A stretch of DNA of 64,000 nt from Salticus scenicus (GCA_963930645.1 OZ005652.1:323792738-323856737); one strand, 5' to 3'; counted from the first letter of the stretch, positions 1 through 12,545 are shown. A program made the numbers and translations. Notes: a model not told the origin generated them from the letters alone.

Positions 1-1363
1 TTATCCGTCTTTTTCGTGAAATCCCGATTTATTACTATACATTTTAATGTAAAAATAATTCGTTTATACGCCTTAAATATCGGTTATACGTCTTTTCCAC
101 TATTCTGAAATTCGCATAATTTCTTCACTGAGAAAAAATATATATACCGTATTTATCAAGAACGAATAAGTGATCATTTTCTAAATCTCTAAACTAGAAA
201 TATAGATTTCCGAACTATGCGTATAAGGCACGCCAATAAGCTGAATAGACGAAATTATCCAGAATTTGTAATCTATTCATTTCTAGATTGTGAAACAATA
301 ATCTGAATGTTCTGAATTTTCTGTATTCTTTGTATTGCGAGAAATTTTCACTTGATTTTCTAGAATTGGGTAATAAACCAATATTATATTTGCTAAAACA
401 TACCTCTTGTACTCAAATTTATTTGCTGAGATTTTTAAATAAGTTTGACCTCTATATAGACAAAACGTCCTTTAATTCTAATAGGGGTTTCTAGAACTCG
501 CTTTTAAAGGAGACTAGAATTTTTAAGGATGACATGGAGCTATTTTTACTAGATTATAGATGACAGTTACAGAATTTTTTCTCGGTGTTTACTGGTTATT
601 TTTCTGTTCTAAATAAGGTGTAAAATCCATTCTGAATATCAATTTTGATGGGTATATGAACTGTGATATCATGACTTCAGAATTGTTCACAATCCATGAA
701 CCAATTGAAAACAAATTGTCAGATGTTAATTTAAGCGTCCATGATATAAAATATGAAGATGTTATTACACCTTTTACAAAAAATCCAATGTATTGCATTG
801 AAAAGCTACGAACTTATTTTGCTTTACAAAACACAAGTAAAAAAAAAATAATAATAATATCTGACTTAATTTATAATATAGTTCTTATTACTTACAGACA
901 ATCTGCACGTCAGGCATCTATTAAATATTCTTTAATGGAATTAAATAACTACCTGGATATGCATAAATTGTATAATCCTGATTATTATAGATATACAATA
1001 TATATATACTTAATACTCAAGATGTGTTCATGTAGTACTTAAGATATATCATACAATGTGCAAGATATGAGAAATATTATTAGTACTGAAAGCGTGCATT
1101 AATGATATGCTTTTTCACAATTTTTACAATAAATCTTTTTAATTTAATTATTATCTATTTAAATATAAATTCTGTTACAAAGTAATATACTAGTTCCTAT
1201 CTTAAAAACTTTGTTAATCTGTATTTTCACTGAAATTTTGCTTCAATGCCATTAAATTTGTAGTAATCAAAGTTTTATTTCTTTAGTTTCGATTATACGT
1301 ATTTTCATTTATACGTCTTTTTTACGCCAGTCCCTCGAACGATGTATAAACGGTGCTTCACTG
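1..1363 (+). mobile_element. Decayed pogo/Tigger-like DNA transposon, left end cut by window
   Basis: The right end at about 1325-1363 reads into CACTG followed by TA (1364-1365), as in Tc1/mariner-pogo elements that duplicate TA. Its reverse complement (CAGTGAAGCACCGTTTATA...) resembles Tigger/pogo ends. The first bases of the window (TTATCCGTC...) look like the inner part of the matching left repeat, so the true left terminus lies outside. Both flanks carry GTATA/TATACG words. The interior is AT-rich and only a transposase C-terminus is readable. Superfamily is inferred from the ends and that fragment. Confidence 0.5.
656..1042 (+). pseudogene. C-terminal remnant of a pogo/Tigger-type transposase
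   Basis: A 128-codon open frame with no recognisable DNA-binding or DDE catalytic motif. Residues around 45-60 (CIEKLRTYFALQ) and the later stretch ending RQASIKYSL resemble the C-terminal tail of Tigger/CENP-B-like transposases, which often finish with a short helix followed by a QTSI-D-FF-like motif. It lies within terminal repeats of the same general class, which supports the reading. The N-terminal helix-turn-helix and catalytic core expected upstream (about 150-650) are not readable, so the copy cannot be autonomous. A chance open frame in AT-rich DNA is the main alternative. Confidence 0.4.
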
Positions 1364-1515
1364 TAATTAGAAAACTCCAACTAATTATATTGGCTGATTT
1401 ATTTTATTGACTAGTATAATTTTATTAAACTATTTTTATTAGCTGATGCTTACCGAGCTCCACTGCTAGTATGGAATACAGAACTTTGGCTTAACAGCAG
1501 TTTAAAAAAAATTAC

Positions 1516-1624
1516 CCGGCAGAGAATGGCAATACCAACACCGGCGCCGTTGGAAAAATAATCCGAGAGAGTCGTACCGAAATGTAGAAAGGAAAGACCA
1601 CCTGTGTTACATTCTTGAGTAATG
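1516..1624 (-). other. Candidate isolated exon, unidentified
   Basis: On the minus strand a pyrimidine-rich acceptor (..GTTTTCAG) precedes 109 nt that read one leftover base plus 36 open codons and end at CGG followed by GTAATT. The translation includes GGLSFLHFG and SNGAGVGIAIL, a hydrophobic, glycine-rich profile like a membrane segment. Base composition is visibly GC-richer than the surrounding DNA, as expected of selected coding sequence. No family was recognised and no neighbouring exon was found within 1 kb. It may be an exon of a gene extending outside the window or a relic of a mobile element. Confidence 0.3.
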
Positions 1625-1680
1625 CTGAAAACTCTTAGAAAAGTTTTAAAATTAATCTGATTCCCCCTAACCCTCTGCAT

Positions 1681-2508
1681 GTAACTTTCCCGTTTATTAT
1701 TCAGAGTAAACTTACATAGTAGTAAGATTTCTCCTCGTACCTTATATATGTATATATATACACACTAATTAAGAATCTTACAAAATATCATTAATTAATT
1801 TTTAAAAATTACGAGAAAATAGTTAATACAGTACCTTACAATAAATTTAAGTTTTCGAAATTCGAATCATACATTGATTGATAACTATTAGTATCTTGAT
1901 ATGTCTGACAGATAATAATAAATGTCTGACAAATAATTTATTAATATGATTAAGCCGGTGAATGGTAAGATTAGATAATAAATCGTAATAGAACTAGTTC
2001 TTTTAATGGAAAACTGTACAAAATATGTTATTCACATTTGTGAATGACATATTCAACTCTTTCCACATTATTAATTTTACGAGCTTAAGTAAATAACGTT
2101 TATTTTTAATTCCATTAGCCAGTTCAGATGTTTAACACAGCAAAAAATGTTAGCAAATTGAAAAACTGTACTTCAAAATAAATAAATAAATAAATAAATG
2201 GATAAATAAGTAAAATAAATAAATAAATCTGTATTATTGAAAGAAAATAGTCCGATTTCATCATGTAAATGTGGATTTTTTTTTTTTTTTTTTTCCGACA
2301 CACCAAAGATTCTAGAATAAAAAAGTTCTAATGAGTTGTATTGTCATTGCAAAATATTATTTCGGATATTAAAAAAAAAAAAAAAAAAAAAAAATCAAAT
2401 GTTCATTAAAAAATTCCCTTTAATTTATCATATTACAAATAAATCTCTTTTAAAAAATACTTTAAATAGAAATTATTTTCATCATTATTAAAGTTTCATC
2501 ATTTTATA
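1681..2508. other. AT-rich non-coding stretch with (AAAT)n and poly-A/T
   Basis: No supported gene. It contains an AAAT/AATA tetranucleotide run at about 2174-2228, a poly-T at 2277-2295 and a poly-A at 2371-2394. Confidence 0.6.
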
Positions 2509-2510
2509 TA

Positions 2511-2721
2511 CAGTCAGCAGCAAAATTATTCGAGGGCTAGCAAAAATTCCTATGTAAAAAAAGAACACTTAATACTGTTTTGTTAAATAAATCCTTGTCG
2601 AATCATGTTTTGAGACTGACTAAGAACATGATTCGATAAGGATTTATTTAACAAAACAGTATTAAGTGTATTTTTTTATAAGGAATTTTTGATAGCGCTG
2701 GAATAATTTTGCTGCCTACTG
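2511..2721. mobile_element. 211-bp palindromic mariner/pogo-type MITE
   Basis: The element begins CAGTCAGCAGCAAAATTATT, ends AATAATTTTGCTGCCTACTG, and is flanked by TA on both sides (2509-2510, 2722-2723). Its halves are nearly complementary over their whole length, for example AAATCCTTGTCGAATCATG against CATGATTCGATAAGGATTT, so it can fold into one long hairpin. No coding sequence. The TA duplication and CAG..CTG ends fit a non-autonomous Tc1/mariner-class element. Confidence 0.8.
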
Positions 2722-2868
2722 TAACAAAAAATACTAATTTGTTGTGGTCGCCAAAAACAATTTTCAATATTTTTTACATAAATTCAAGCAGTATATATTA
2801 TATATTAAAATATTGTTTGTCCAAAATATCTTCCATGATGAATGCAGATTTTAATCACAGACAACATG

Positions 2869-3400
2869 ATACATCTATGTAGTATACCTATGATACATCT
2901 ATGTAGTATATATGTTTCCCTAACATTTGATTCTGAAACTAGCACTGCAGACGGCGAGCGTAGAATCTTAAAGGAATGACGTAGCCGTAATGTCAGACGG
3001 ACGTCACTTCCGGAGCACGTATCTTCATAGACGGGAGCTGAGAGCACTTGCCGGAGAGAATTTAGTAGACGCTTGCATTGTGATGAGTGCATTAGACGTT
3101 CGGATTTTGATCTGTTGACGACGGGCTTTCGCCGAAACGGTGTTCTGTACCATGCCGTGTGCTTTTCTAAAGTGATCAAAACGAAAGCTATGTGTAATTT
3201 TCTTTTGACGAGAACTGTGCTAAAAGTGAACTATTGAAAGTGAACTCTGACTCTTAAATGTGACTGTTTTAGTCGGCCGTTTAATTTTGATTCAAACTAT
3301 AATTTTGTATATAGTGTATAATAACTTTCTTTATTAAATTTAAATGATTAATAGTAATTAAATATTAATTCATTTTAAAGCCCACATAAGTTCGCCATCC
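2869..3400. other. GC-richer island, possible solo LTR
   Basis: A short direct repeat (GATACATCTATGTAGTATA, at about 2869 and 2891) precedes a block at 2940-3290 that is much less AT-rich than its surroundings and contains GACGTCAC at about 3001-3008. It trails into AT-rich sequence with possible polyadenylation-like words near 3340. This could be a solo LTR or a first exon/promoter, but no TG..CA pair or target duplication was established and neither strand encodes a recognised protein. Confidence 0.25.
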
Positions 3401-3440
3401 CACATCTATAGAAAATCAATTTTATGCTATACAGAAGATA

Positions 3441-4430
3441 TCTTTAGAAGTGCGTTTTTCCTATTTTTTTCTTTCTTTCTATTTTTCTTCCTATGTTTTT
3501 CTATTGTTTGCTTGTTATTTGATAAAATTGAAAAAGATCAGTAACTTGTTTCAAGTTATCACATATCTATATTTCAACTATTCATTTTAAAGTTATTGAC
3601 GAGTTCTTGTGAAACGTACCACTTTGAAAAAAATTTCCAGTTACTGATAAAACGATTGCCCTACATATACAAAAGAAAAAAAAAATCTGGTTGACTTTTA
3701 ATATTATATATATATTTCTTTATTTGCTATGGGGTTTTGCCTTCTTTTTTTTTTTCATCCATGTGTCTCCTAATATGGCTGACTGGGGGAGTGTTGCCGG
3801 CGCAAAACTAGTTTAACCCCACAGGCAAGTCACAAGTCTTGCCGCTTCCCTCCTTCCTTCCTTTCTTGGGTTGTTTTTTCTTTTTCTGTTTTTCCCGTAT
3901 TTCGTTTTAGTTTGAGTTTTTCTGTTGGGATTTGGTTGAGTTGGTTTGTTGTATCGTTTGTTTTGCGGGTTGTTAAAAATTAAATTTGGTTTCTTTAAAT
4001 ATGTGTATTTCATCCCCTGATGATTTTTTTTTTTTTTTTTTTTTTCACTTTTCAGAGCTTCTCCTACATAGAGAAATTGTTCATTCTTATTGATCTTTTT
4101 GGTTTTGGTGATCTTGTGTCTGTTACTTGGCTTCTACTGCACTTAATGGGTCATTGATGTTTATTCCAGGGTTCTCTTTATTCACCTTGAAATATTGTCC
4201 TAGCGTTAACCTTCATTTCCTCAGAGTCTAATTACACGGTCCTATTTCAATTTTCAACAGGTATTGTTCTACAGTGGATTGACGTCAGTGCTATTGTTGG
4301 ACTTGATAATTGAATCAATTTGGGAAATCTTGTTTCTTTGTTTGGCGTGTGTATGTCTCTTTAGTGAATTGTTTGACTAACTATTCTGTATTCTATTGTT
4401 CTCATCCTTTGCTTCTACTATCAAAATGAT

Positions 4431-4465
<35 letters not shown>

Positions 4466-6430
4466 GGGTAATTCTTGAAGGATTTATGACTTAGTAAAAT
4501 AAAAATAAAATAAAAATAATGAGTTTAATTATTATTGAAAAGGCTCATTTGAAGATTTTTAATCGATTAATTGGGGTTGGTCCAGAAGTTAATTTTTCTA
4601 CTTACTTAGAAAATGTGCTGTTCGCAACTTGAGTTGTGTGAGTTTGGTGTCTGATTGGCATATGGATAAAAGATGTTTTTTTTTTTTTAATTGAGTCTTG
4701 TCGCAAGATAGGTACATGCACTTGGTTTTGGCTTGGTTTAGCTGCACAGTTTTCCGAAATCTTGCGATTTAGCAGCTCTTTCTGAAGACTCGTTCCCTGA
4801 TGAAGGAATAATTCTAGGTTTGAGCACTTTTAATTCCGATTTCAAATTCCAGATACTTGCTGCCTATTTTTATAAAATTCTTAGTTTCTGAAATTCGAAC
4901 AAAAAATTCTTTGTAAGCTTAAGTGTATTGGTTCTAATAAGTAATCATTAGTGTAAGTATCTATTTTAAATTTAATCTCCAAAAATGGCTTTAGTCAATT
5001 AATTAAATGAAGAAAAATGATCATAAGCAAATAATGAGTGCTAACATTCAGCTTGATTTAAATTTTTATTTGAATGTTGTTGGTTTTATCAACGTATCTC
5101 TTAAATGCTAAATTTTATAACGATCTAAAATTCTGAACCCTACGTATTACATATATTATTTCGCATAGAAAAGTAAAATATAATCCTCATTATGCGCATT
5201 TATACGAATTTTTGTGCTATACTGCCCTGTTCAAGCTTATGAAATATGAAGATAACTTGTTGAACTATTAATTCCCTAATGTAATCAGCGCCAGTTTAGA
5301 TGAACGTTCAACTAAATAACAAGTTTGATTAAATTTAGTTCATTGGTTACTGAGATACAAAGTTCACAAATTTTTTTATATTTTGATTTACAGAGACAGA
5401 CATTTTCTGAAAACTGTCAAAGTGTTCAGGACATCCAAAAATATCTAAATCAATCGAAAACTGGAGATCAGAACATTTCACGATTTTAATTCATTCTTTT
5501 TATGTATACAAAAGAAAGATTAAATTTAACAAGAATCTTAATTTATGTTTATTACACTGTACATTTCCATTTTTTAATTTAAGCTCGTTTTCTGTTTTAA
5601 AATCCCCAATAAAACCACGTTAAGCGTTAATTAAAACAAAAGGATTAAATAAGTAATAAATTCTTTAAAGTATTTGTAAATAACAAACAATGTTTAAAAA
5701 AATTCTGTTGTTCAATGTTCTGATTTTTATATTTTTTATTTTTAATTAGATTATAACCTTCATTGTTAACCTTTAAAAGTTCTTTTTCATTAATATTAAA
5801 TGAGAGATTTACAAAATGTTTAAATAAAGTTAATTTGAAAACTGTAAAATTATTTTTTCATTCTCGATACTTTTCTCCTTAATTAAGTACCAGCTTTAAA
5901 CTGAAAGAAATCATTTTGTATTTTAAGTTTTAATTCAGATAAATTAAACTCCATTTCATTATCTTAAAATTAACAATGCTAAAATTCTTATTAAAACAGT
6001 TTAAATTCTGAGTTCTGAAATTTCTTGATTTTTTAATCTTCCAATCTTACTTTATCGTTATAAAAACATTTATATAATTTTCCTTACGGCTCTTGTGTTA
6101 ATATTCAAATTATTTATAAAAATATATACTTTAACAAGAAAATAAGAAAAATTAAAAACAATAAATCATTGTTCTAGGATAAATACTAATGAAATCTATT
6201 TCGAAAAATGTTTTTTAAAGAGACTTTATGTCACAAACTTGTTACATAATAACCTGCAATATATTGTTTTTTTTTTTTTTTTCTATGCAAAATATACAAA
6301 TGAATGTCATTTTCAGCTAGTGTACTTGTATGAATTAATATTTATTTTATTTCTATTTTATTTTATTTTATTTACAAAGATGGATTTAAAAAAAAAAAAA
6401 AAAAAAAGAGGTTAAAAAGGAAGTTAAAAA
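3441..6430. other. Unassigned AT-rich region
   Basis: No supported gene. Poly-T runs occur at about 4025-4045 and 6267-6282, and a (TA)n(GA)n microsatellite at 4432-4464. The 3,720-4,400 part is T/G-rich and may be degraded retroelement untranslated sequence, but no motif confirms this. Short coding-like phrases around 4,770-4,830 are not convincing. Confidence 0.5.
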
Positions 6431-6479
6431 TCATTTGTTAAAATAACAGATATTACAAAAGGGAAAAAAATAATTGGTT

Positions 6480-6730
6480 GGATGAAGGGTTGAAGGCTGG
6501 TCGACTACGCTAAGGTATAGGCCTATAGGTGGAATGACCTCCGTGGGGGTCTTTTTAAGGGGCCCTAGCCCGTATTTACGTAACCATGAAAAACTCCGAA
6601 CGGCTAGGTCAATGAGCGTGACCTGGGATTGGATACGGCGCTTCCCATCTACTAGCTTTGGGCACTGAACCGCTCGTCCGCTTGTTGACGGGAAGTAAGA
6701 GGAACAGTTGTGAAAATTTTTTTCATACAA
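6480..6730 (-). repeat. GC-richer block, possible SINE or LINE tail
   Basis: About 250 bp of balanced composition inside AT-rich DNA. On the minus strand a phrase near 6610-6680 weakly recalls polymerase III A- and B-box spacing (GAGCGGTTCAGTG, later GTATCCAATCCC), but neither box is canonical. The open minus-strand frame here has no recognised domain. Called a repeat only because of composition and isolation. Confidence 0.2.
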
Positions 6731-6902
6731 TCAGGGAACATTTTAGAACGATTATCTGAAAGTAGAACTAATTTGTTTAACTCGGCTAGGTATAATTCAA
6801 GTTTTTGATGATTAAGCTAGTTCACGGTAACTGCATTCGTAATACTGTCTGCTAAGAATATTGTATCAGATAGTATTTATTGCATGTCAGAAAAAGGAAA
6901 TA

Positions 6903-7110
6903 CTAGTTGTTGTTGTTGTCGTATGCCACTCGGAAATTCCGAGCCCCGTAGTGGAACTAACCGGATTTGTTTTAAGGCATGAGGGGTGCGTCTTCCGTTA
7001 TTTAGGTGCGTCTCGTAGGGAGGAAGTACAGCCTTTAGCTCCAGAAGCTGGTGAAAGATGGCAGCACCAGCCAAAAAACAGGAACTAGAATTTTGATCCG
7101 GATCAGCGGA
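6903..7110 (-). repeat. Retroposon 3' end with (CAA)n tail on minus strand
   Basis: The plus strand shows a GTTGTTGTTGTTGTCG tract at 6907-6922 followed by about 190 bp of GC-richer sequence, so the minus strand reads unique sequence ending in (CAA)4. The LINE at 29,216 in this window also ends in CAA repeats, so a related LINE or SINE tail is plausible. The body does not match that LINE's 3' end by eye. No target duplication was identified. Confidence 0.35.
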
Positions 7111-9237
7111 AATAGTAACTGGGTGATATATGGAGAGATGGTACCTGACTTCCTATTGTAACGTTTTCAGTATTTTTTGAGTTTATAAGCTGTATGGACT
7201 TAGCTTAGCACTCTTTTTCAGGATTAGATCATCATCACACGACATGCAGAAAAACTACTTTAATTAAAAAGTGAATCACGTCTCACAACTTTTAGTGAGA
7301 CCACTTTTTTATGCATCCTGTTCTTTAAATTCAAGAAGAGTCTCTCTGAAGCGTCAGCAAACTGACTCTACTTACTCTCAAAATTTCTGTAAGAAAACTA
7401 ACAGACTATATCCCCCTTGAGAAAATTATTCTGTCCGCTATTATTACTTTTTAAATGCTGTTACTTGTAACTCATATTTTTGAACCAAACCTTGTACCTA
7501 AATTAGCCATTTCTTTAAAAAAAAAAAAAACAATTTATTTGTCGTAGCATATTTATTTATTAGGCAGGAACCATCATTTTAATCCGTTTACTCACCTGTG
7601 AATTAACTTAAAATAATTAGGGATAGATTATGCAATATCTTTAAAAGATAAAAAATATAAATATAAAAATTTATAAATATAAAAAAGTCTGTTTTTTTTT
7701 TTTTTTCAAATTTTTCGAAAACTCCCACATTTAAATTTTTTTTCTTTCGAAAACTAAATAACAAATTTTCAAAATCTATCCATAATTCCTTTAATTAGGT
7801 TCCATTAAACATATAAAAAAAATTATTATAATAATAATAATAAGTAAATAAGTAAATCTGATCATTGTACAGCCTTAATATAGCTTCCCTTGGCGACTTT
7901 TGAATTTTTATCGCCATTTTAGACAAAAATACATAATTTGTGCAATTATTTTTTTCTGTTTCTATCTTTTCTTTTCTTTTTCCTTCTCTTTTATATTTTT
8001 AAATAAAGTATAAAATATTGAGAAATAGAAAAGAAAGAAAAAAAAAAAAAATTACCAACTCAAACTCAAACTTAATTATCTGGTTTTATTTTTTATTTCA
8101 TTTTGCACGCTCGCTTTTCATTTCATAATTCAAAATTATTAAAAAAAAAAAAAAATCGGTACTGTCCGTTTTGAAACTGATTATTATTAATTTTCTTTTC
8201 TTTTTCTTTACAAAACAAAAAAAAAAAAAAAAAAAAAAAAAAAGAGAGAGAGAGAGAGAGATTTTAAAGAAATTCTGGCAAAAGCAGAATTTAGTTTATT
8301 ACGGAGGACAATTAGTTCTTTTTTTTTTTTTTTTTTTTTTTTAATTCAAATTATAACATCGCTTTCAAATTATTCAATTATATTTTCGATAAATTTTCGA
8401 TTTCGATAAATGTCCAACTATCATAAAACTGGTATTGTAAAAATCCGTAGATTGACACTATAGTCCTCAGTCCTAATAAAAGAAAAGAAAGAAAAAGAAA
8501 AATATTTTAATTTTAACATTTTGAAGATCACGAATTCAAGAAAATCACAAACTAAGAAAATGTAATTTAAAGATTTCAAATCTGTAACAAAATGTATTAA
8601 AAACCGTAAGAATTGTTGCCTTAATATATATATTTTATTGAACAAATTTAATATTGTTTAATTTAGAAATATTAAATGGAAATAAAAGATTTTATATGAA
8701 GCCTACTTCAGTGGTATCGTCAAAGGAGATACGTCCCCTTAATTGGCGCCAGGTTTTCTTCAGAAAATCAGAATCAATGTTAATAATCTTTAAATTGTTT
8801 TAATATATATATATATATTAATATATCGAATATATATTTATAATTTATAAATGATTTTGTCGTATTCACAGTTTAATGTCTTATTTATTTTAAAATTTCA
8901 TTGAAACATATTTAATTTTGTTACGAATAAAAACTAATATTTTAATTACATTATTCAATTTCGTTTAATTTAAAAAAACAACTATAAAATATGTAAAAAT
9001 TATTTATAAAAAACCCTTTTTCAAATAAATCCCTGAGTTCTATTGTGATAGATCATTTGTAATAAAGTCCTCTAAATTTTATTCCATTATAATTTTGTAA
9101 TATTTTGCGGTTATCTTTCTGATTTTGTGCACCGTTTTTCATACATTTATTACCTCCAACCCTCTATAAAAAGTTTTATTAACAATGAAACTCACTGTAA
9201 ATTTTTTTAAAGAACTGAGTAATTAAAATGCATAATG

Positions 9238-9280
<43 letters not shown>

Positions 9281-9300
9281 TCAAATATTTTAATTTAACC
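7111..9300. other. AT-rich region with homopolymers and microsatellites
   Basis: No supported gene. Poly-A at about 8217-8242 running into (GA)n to 8260, poly-T at 8320-8341 and (TA)n at 9239-9277. Weak open frames are AT-composition noise. Confidence 0.6.
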
Positions 9301-9305
9301 ATAGA

Positions 9306-9335
9306 AGATTATGCCCGCTTCGCTGGTAAATGTTT
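9306..9335. repeat. GCCCGCTTCGCTGG repeat-tail motif
   Basis: A GC-rich word, TGCCCGCTTCGCTGG, sits alone in AT-rich DNA. The same word occurs at 63,361-63,376 and a decayed version (TAGCTTCGCTGGTAA) near 40,060. Similar words are common at ends of dispersed arthropod repeats; which family this marks was not determined. Confidence 0.4.
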
Positions 9336-9639
9336 TTAAATGAATCACAATAATTAACGAATTCTCCAAATTTCATTAATTTTTATCATGTGAAAAAAAA
9401 AAGGAGAAAAAAGAATTCTGATCCAGAAAAATGTCACAACGATTCTTCACTGCCTTCGGAAACGCAGGCCATTTTGCGCTACTCGGGCGCATTTAATGAA
9501 TCATGATTTAAATGACACTCTTAATGATTGCGCATTTAAAGACATTTTTAACGAATGTAAGGGATACATTCGTAAGGGAAAAACATAAATATAAAATACA
9601 AAATTACAATACAATTAAAATACAAATTTTTTTCTTAAT

Positions 9640-10430
9640 TAGTGGAATAATCAGTCCGGGCCCACACTGCTCGCGGCAACGCATACAAGCGCGCACGGCG
9701 CGCGTGTTCCTTCGCCCACCGTTTCCGCCCCTCCTAATTATTTTACACTTTCAAAAATATCCAAAATCATTTTCTCTGTCTTTTAAACCTAGTAATACTA
9801 ATTTTCAACGTTCTATCTAAAATTCTTTATTTTTGCCACTGCGCCCGCCCGCCTTCCCTCCCGTCGTAAAAATTTTACACTTCCGCAATTGATTTATCGG
9901 GCCTTTAAACCTAACCTAATATTAGTACTTTTCATCGCTCTAAAACTTATTTCTAGATTTTAGTTCTTTCGCCCCTCCCCTTCCCGTCTATCCTAATAAT
10001 TTCCTAATAATTTCCGTCTATCCTAATAATAATACAAATCGAATGCAGATATTTTCAAAATATTGCACTTTTGAAAATATCTGCATTCGATTTGTACGTC
10101 CCAAAATCCTATACGTGCCAATTTCGAATAGTCTAACACTATTTCTATTGTTTTGCCGCTTCGCCCCTCTCTTTCCCGGATCTCTTAAAAATTTTACAAA
10201 TTTGAAAATATCCGCAATCGATTTGTAGGTATCAAAAAACCTGTATGTACCAAGTTTGAACGATCTAACTCTATTTTCAATTTTTTTTTTTTTTTTTTTC
10301 CTCCTAATAACTTTACACTTTCGAAAATATCCTCATTCGACATGCAGGCCTCTAAAACCTATCTGTACCAATTTTGTAAAGTCTAACTGTATTTCTATTT
10401 TTTTTCCCGTAGCCTAATACCCCCCCCCCC
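9640..10430. repeat. Diverged tandem array, ~130-150-bp monomers with C/T-rich tracts
   Basis: Recurring phrases such as TTTTACACTTTCAAAAATATCC, GCAATTGATTT/GCATTCGATTTGTA, and CCTAT-GTACCAATTT return about every 130-150 bp, each monomer introduced by a CGCCCCTCCC-like tract. About five or six diverged copies are visible. No coding potential. Confidence 0.65.
10035..10094. repeat. Perfect 26-bp inverted repeat, 8-nt loop
   Basis: Arms at 10035-10060 and 10069-10094 are exact complements (CAAATCGAATGCAG... against ...CTGCATTCGATTTG) around TATTGCAC. It lies in the tandem array above and its arm sequence is part of the array monomer, so it marks a local inversion of monomer orientation. Confidence 0.85.
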
Positions 10431-10439
10431 CTCTTTCCG

Positions 10440-10930
10440 CCCCACCTGGAACGAATTTCTAAAATTCCAGAAATTGGTTTTTAGATATTTGTATGAGTTA
10501 TATTTTAAGAGCAAAAATCTCACATATATCTTTTTGTTTGTTTGTTTGTTTGCGATATAAAGGATTATTTGAAATCACATTTTGTCGCCTCCCTCCTTTA
10601 GGGGCTGAATTTCCAAAATTCAAGAAATTGGTTTTTAGGTATTTGTATTATCTATATTTTAGAGCAAACATTTCACGTATATCTGGTTTTTTTTTTTTTT
10701 TTTTTTTTTTGTTTGTTTGGGATATATTACGTGAAATCACGTTTTGCCTCCTTCCCTTCTTTAAAGACCAAATTTCTAAAATTACAGAAATTGGTTTTTA
10801 GATATCTGTGTTAGCTACATTTTAAAGCAAAAATTTTATGGATATCTGATTTTTTGTTTGAGATATGAAGAATTTTGTGAAAGCACGTTTTGTCCTCCCT
10901 CCTCTCTCCTGTTGGGGGGGGGGGGGGGGT
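10440..10930. repeat. Tandem array, three ~160-bp monomers
   Basis: The phrase AGAAATTGGTTTTTAG(A/G)TAT recurs at about 10470, 10622 and 10786. Each copy is followed by a GTTTGTTTG or poly-T tract, GATAT, and a (G)AAATCAC(A/G)TTTTG sequence before a C/T-rich tract. The array ends in a G run at about 10914-10929. Confidence 0.75.
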
Positions 10931-11492
10931 TCATTATGTAAAATCGCTTTTTAATACATGGCTACGTAATAAAAGGAACATTTGTCACAAAATTTCATGC
11001 TTCTATGTTCAGAGGTTTGGGCTGGGCGATCATGAATCTCTAACTCATTCACTCACCCACTCACTCAGGACGAAAAAATATATTATATATATAGATTAAT
11101 AAAATATTTTCCAAATTCAACAACACATTTGGTTGTCACATACCTATTTTTTATAATAATACATAGCCATAACTGGCAAATTTGAAGAATTTAAAACACC
11201 ATTATTTAAAAATAATTTTATTTTTCTCATTTAATAGATAAATTTCAGATGTTAAATAAAGCAATATTTTTCAAAAAACACAATGGTATTCGGAGTGTTT
11301 TAATGTTGAAAATTATACACAGATATTTAAATTTTTAAATTAAAACGAAAGAAAGGTTTTTTACATATCTATAGATTAATATGCTAACATGAAATTTGTC
11401 GTACGTTTTTAACCTATTTTTAATAAAAAGAAATTTTTAAAAGTAATATCGTTAAAAATGAATGTGGTTTATACTGGTTGCCCCCCCCCCCC

Positions 11493-11529
<37 letters not shown>

Positions 11530-11690
11530 CATATGACATTATAAAGGCAGAAGAAAATACTTTCCTCAGGACAACAAGAGCAAGAATATTAATTTAAGAG
11601 AAAACATGACATTAAAAAGGATTTTTCTTTCTTTTTTACCTCTGTGAAAACAAGTTTAAACTAGTATGTTGTGGCTATCATAAAACTTTC
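10931..11690. other. AT-rich spacer with C10/A-run junction
   Basis: No supported gene. It includes a (ACTC)n-like tract near 11042-11065 and a C run passing directly into a poly-A at about 11480-11526. Confidence 0.5.
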
Positions 11691-12545
11691 TTATATATCA
11701 CTCTATATAACAGCGCCACTTATTGTTTAACATGTATACAAAAGTTTAAACATAGTTTCTCTTAAAAAAGATTTTACGTATGGTGTTTGGGGCACTTTTA
11801 ATGAACAGAGGTTAAGATATACCCATGTGCAAAATTGAAACAGCAACTTCCCTGTAGTCCAACATATACCGATATACCGCATTTCTTTTCGTAGTAGTTA
11901 TCTCATATATCAAATTTCGTGCCTTTATATGCCACAGAAGTTGAGATTTAGTCTTCCTAATCTCATTATAAATTTCAGCACAGCAGCGCCAACTGTTGGA
12001 CAATATACACTCAAATTAAATCAATATGGTGTTTCGGAATGTTTTGCTGATATACCAAGTTTTGTACAATTATATGCAATAGAATCCGAGTTATAGCCTC
12101 CCCGTTAACGGGGAATTATGCAGTATAGCAGTACTGATTTATAAGCCGGTATGCACCTAAATTGAATCAGACTAATGTCTCATAATGGCCTTCTCACATA
12201 CAAAGTTTTTGTTTGATTATACGCAGCAGAACCTGAGATATAGACTTCAATTAAAATACAGAAATCTCTGTATAGCAGTGTCACTTGTTGAGCGATTGCC
12301 ACCAAAATTATACAAGCACTATATTATGTTAAGGTGCATCTACACATATATTTATATGCAATTCTGTGCATTATCCCCTGAGCTATAGCCTTCCTTCAAA
12401 TTGCGGAAACCACTGTATAGAAAGCTGATAGGCACTAATTTAGATCAAGTTGCATCTACATATAAATTTATGTGCAATTCTGTTTTGTAATTCCTGAGAT
12501 ACAGCCGGCAAAAAAATTTTGTCACACACACAGAGAAAGACAAAC
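11690..12545. repeat. Diverged ~200-bp tandem array ending in CA-rich motif
   Basis: Phrases such as (C)AGCAG(C/T)G(C/T)CA(A/C)(C/T)T(G/T)TTG, TTATATGCAAT(A/T)(G/C), and GAG(A/T)TA(T/C)AG(C/A)C recur at roughly 150-220 bp. The array stops at a TTTGTCACACACACAGAGAAAGACAAACA-type end. The plan, diverged monomers followed by a short CA/GT microsatellite, is shared with repeats at 26.6 kb and 59.4-62.7 kb. Confidence 0.5.

Noticed and set aside
2805..3179. 124-codon minus-strand open frame
   Set aside because: Part of it crosses a 19-bp direct repeat and a GC-rich block; no domain, and open frame length there follows from composition.
6431..7088. Open frames on both strands in the 6.4-7.1 kb GC-richer blocks
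   Set aside because: No domains or splice sites; the (CAA)n tail indicates retroposon sequence instead.
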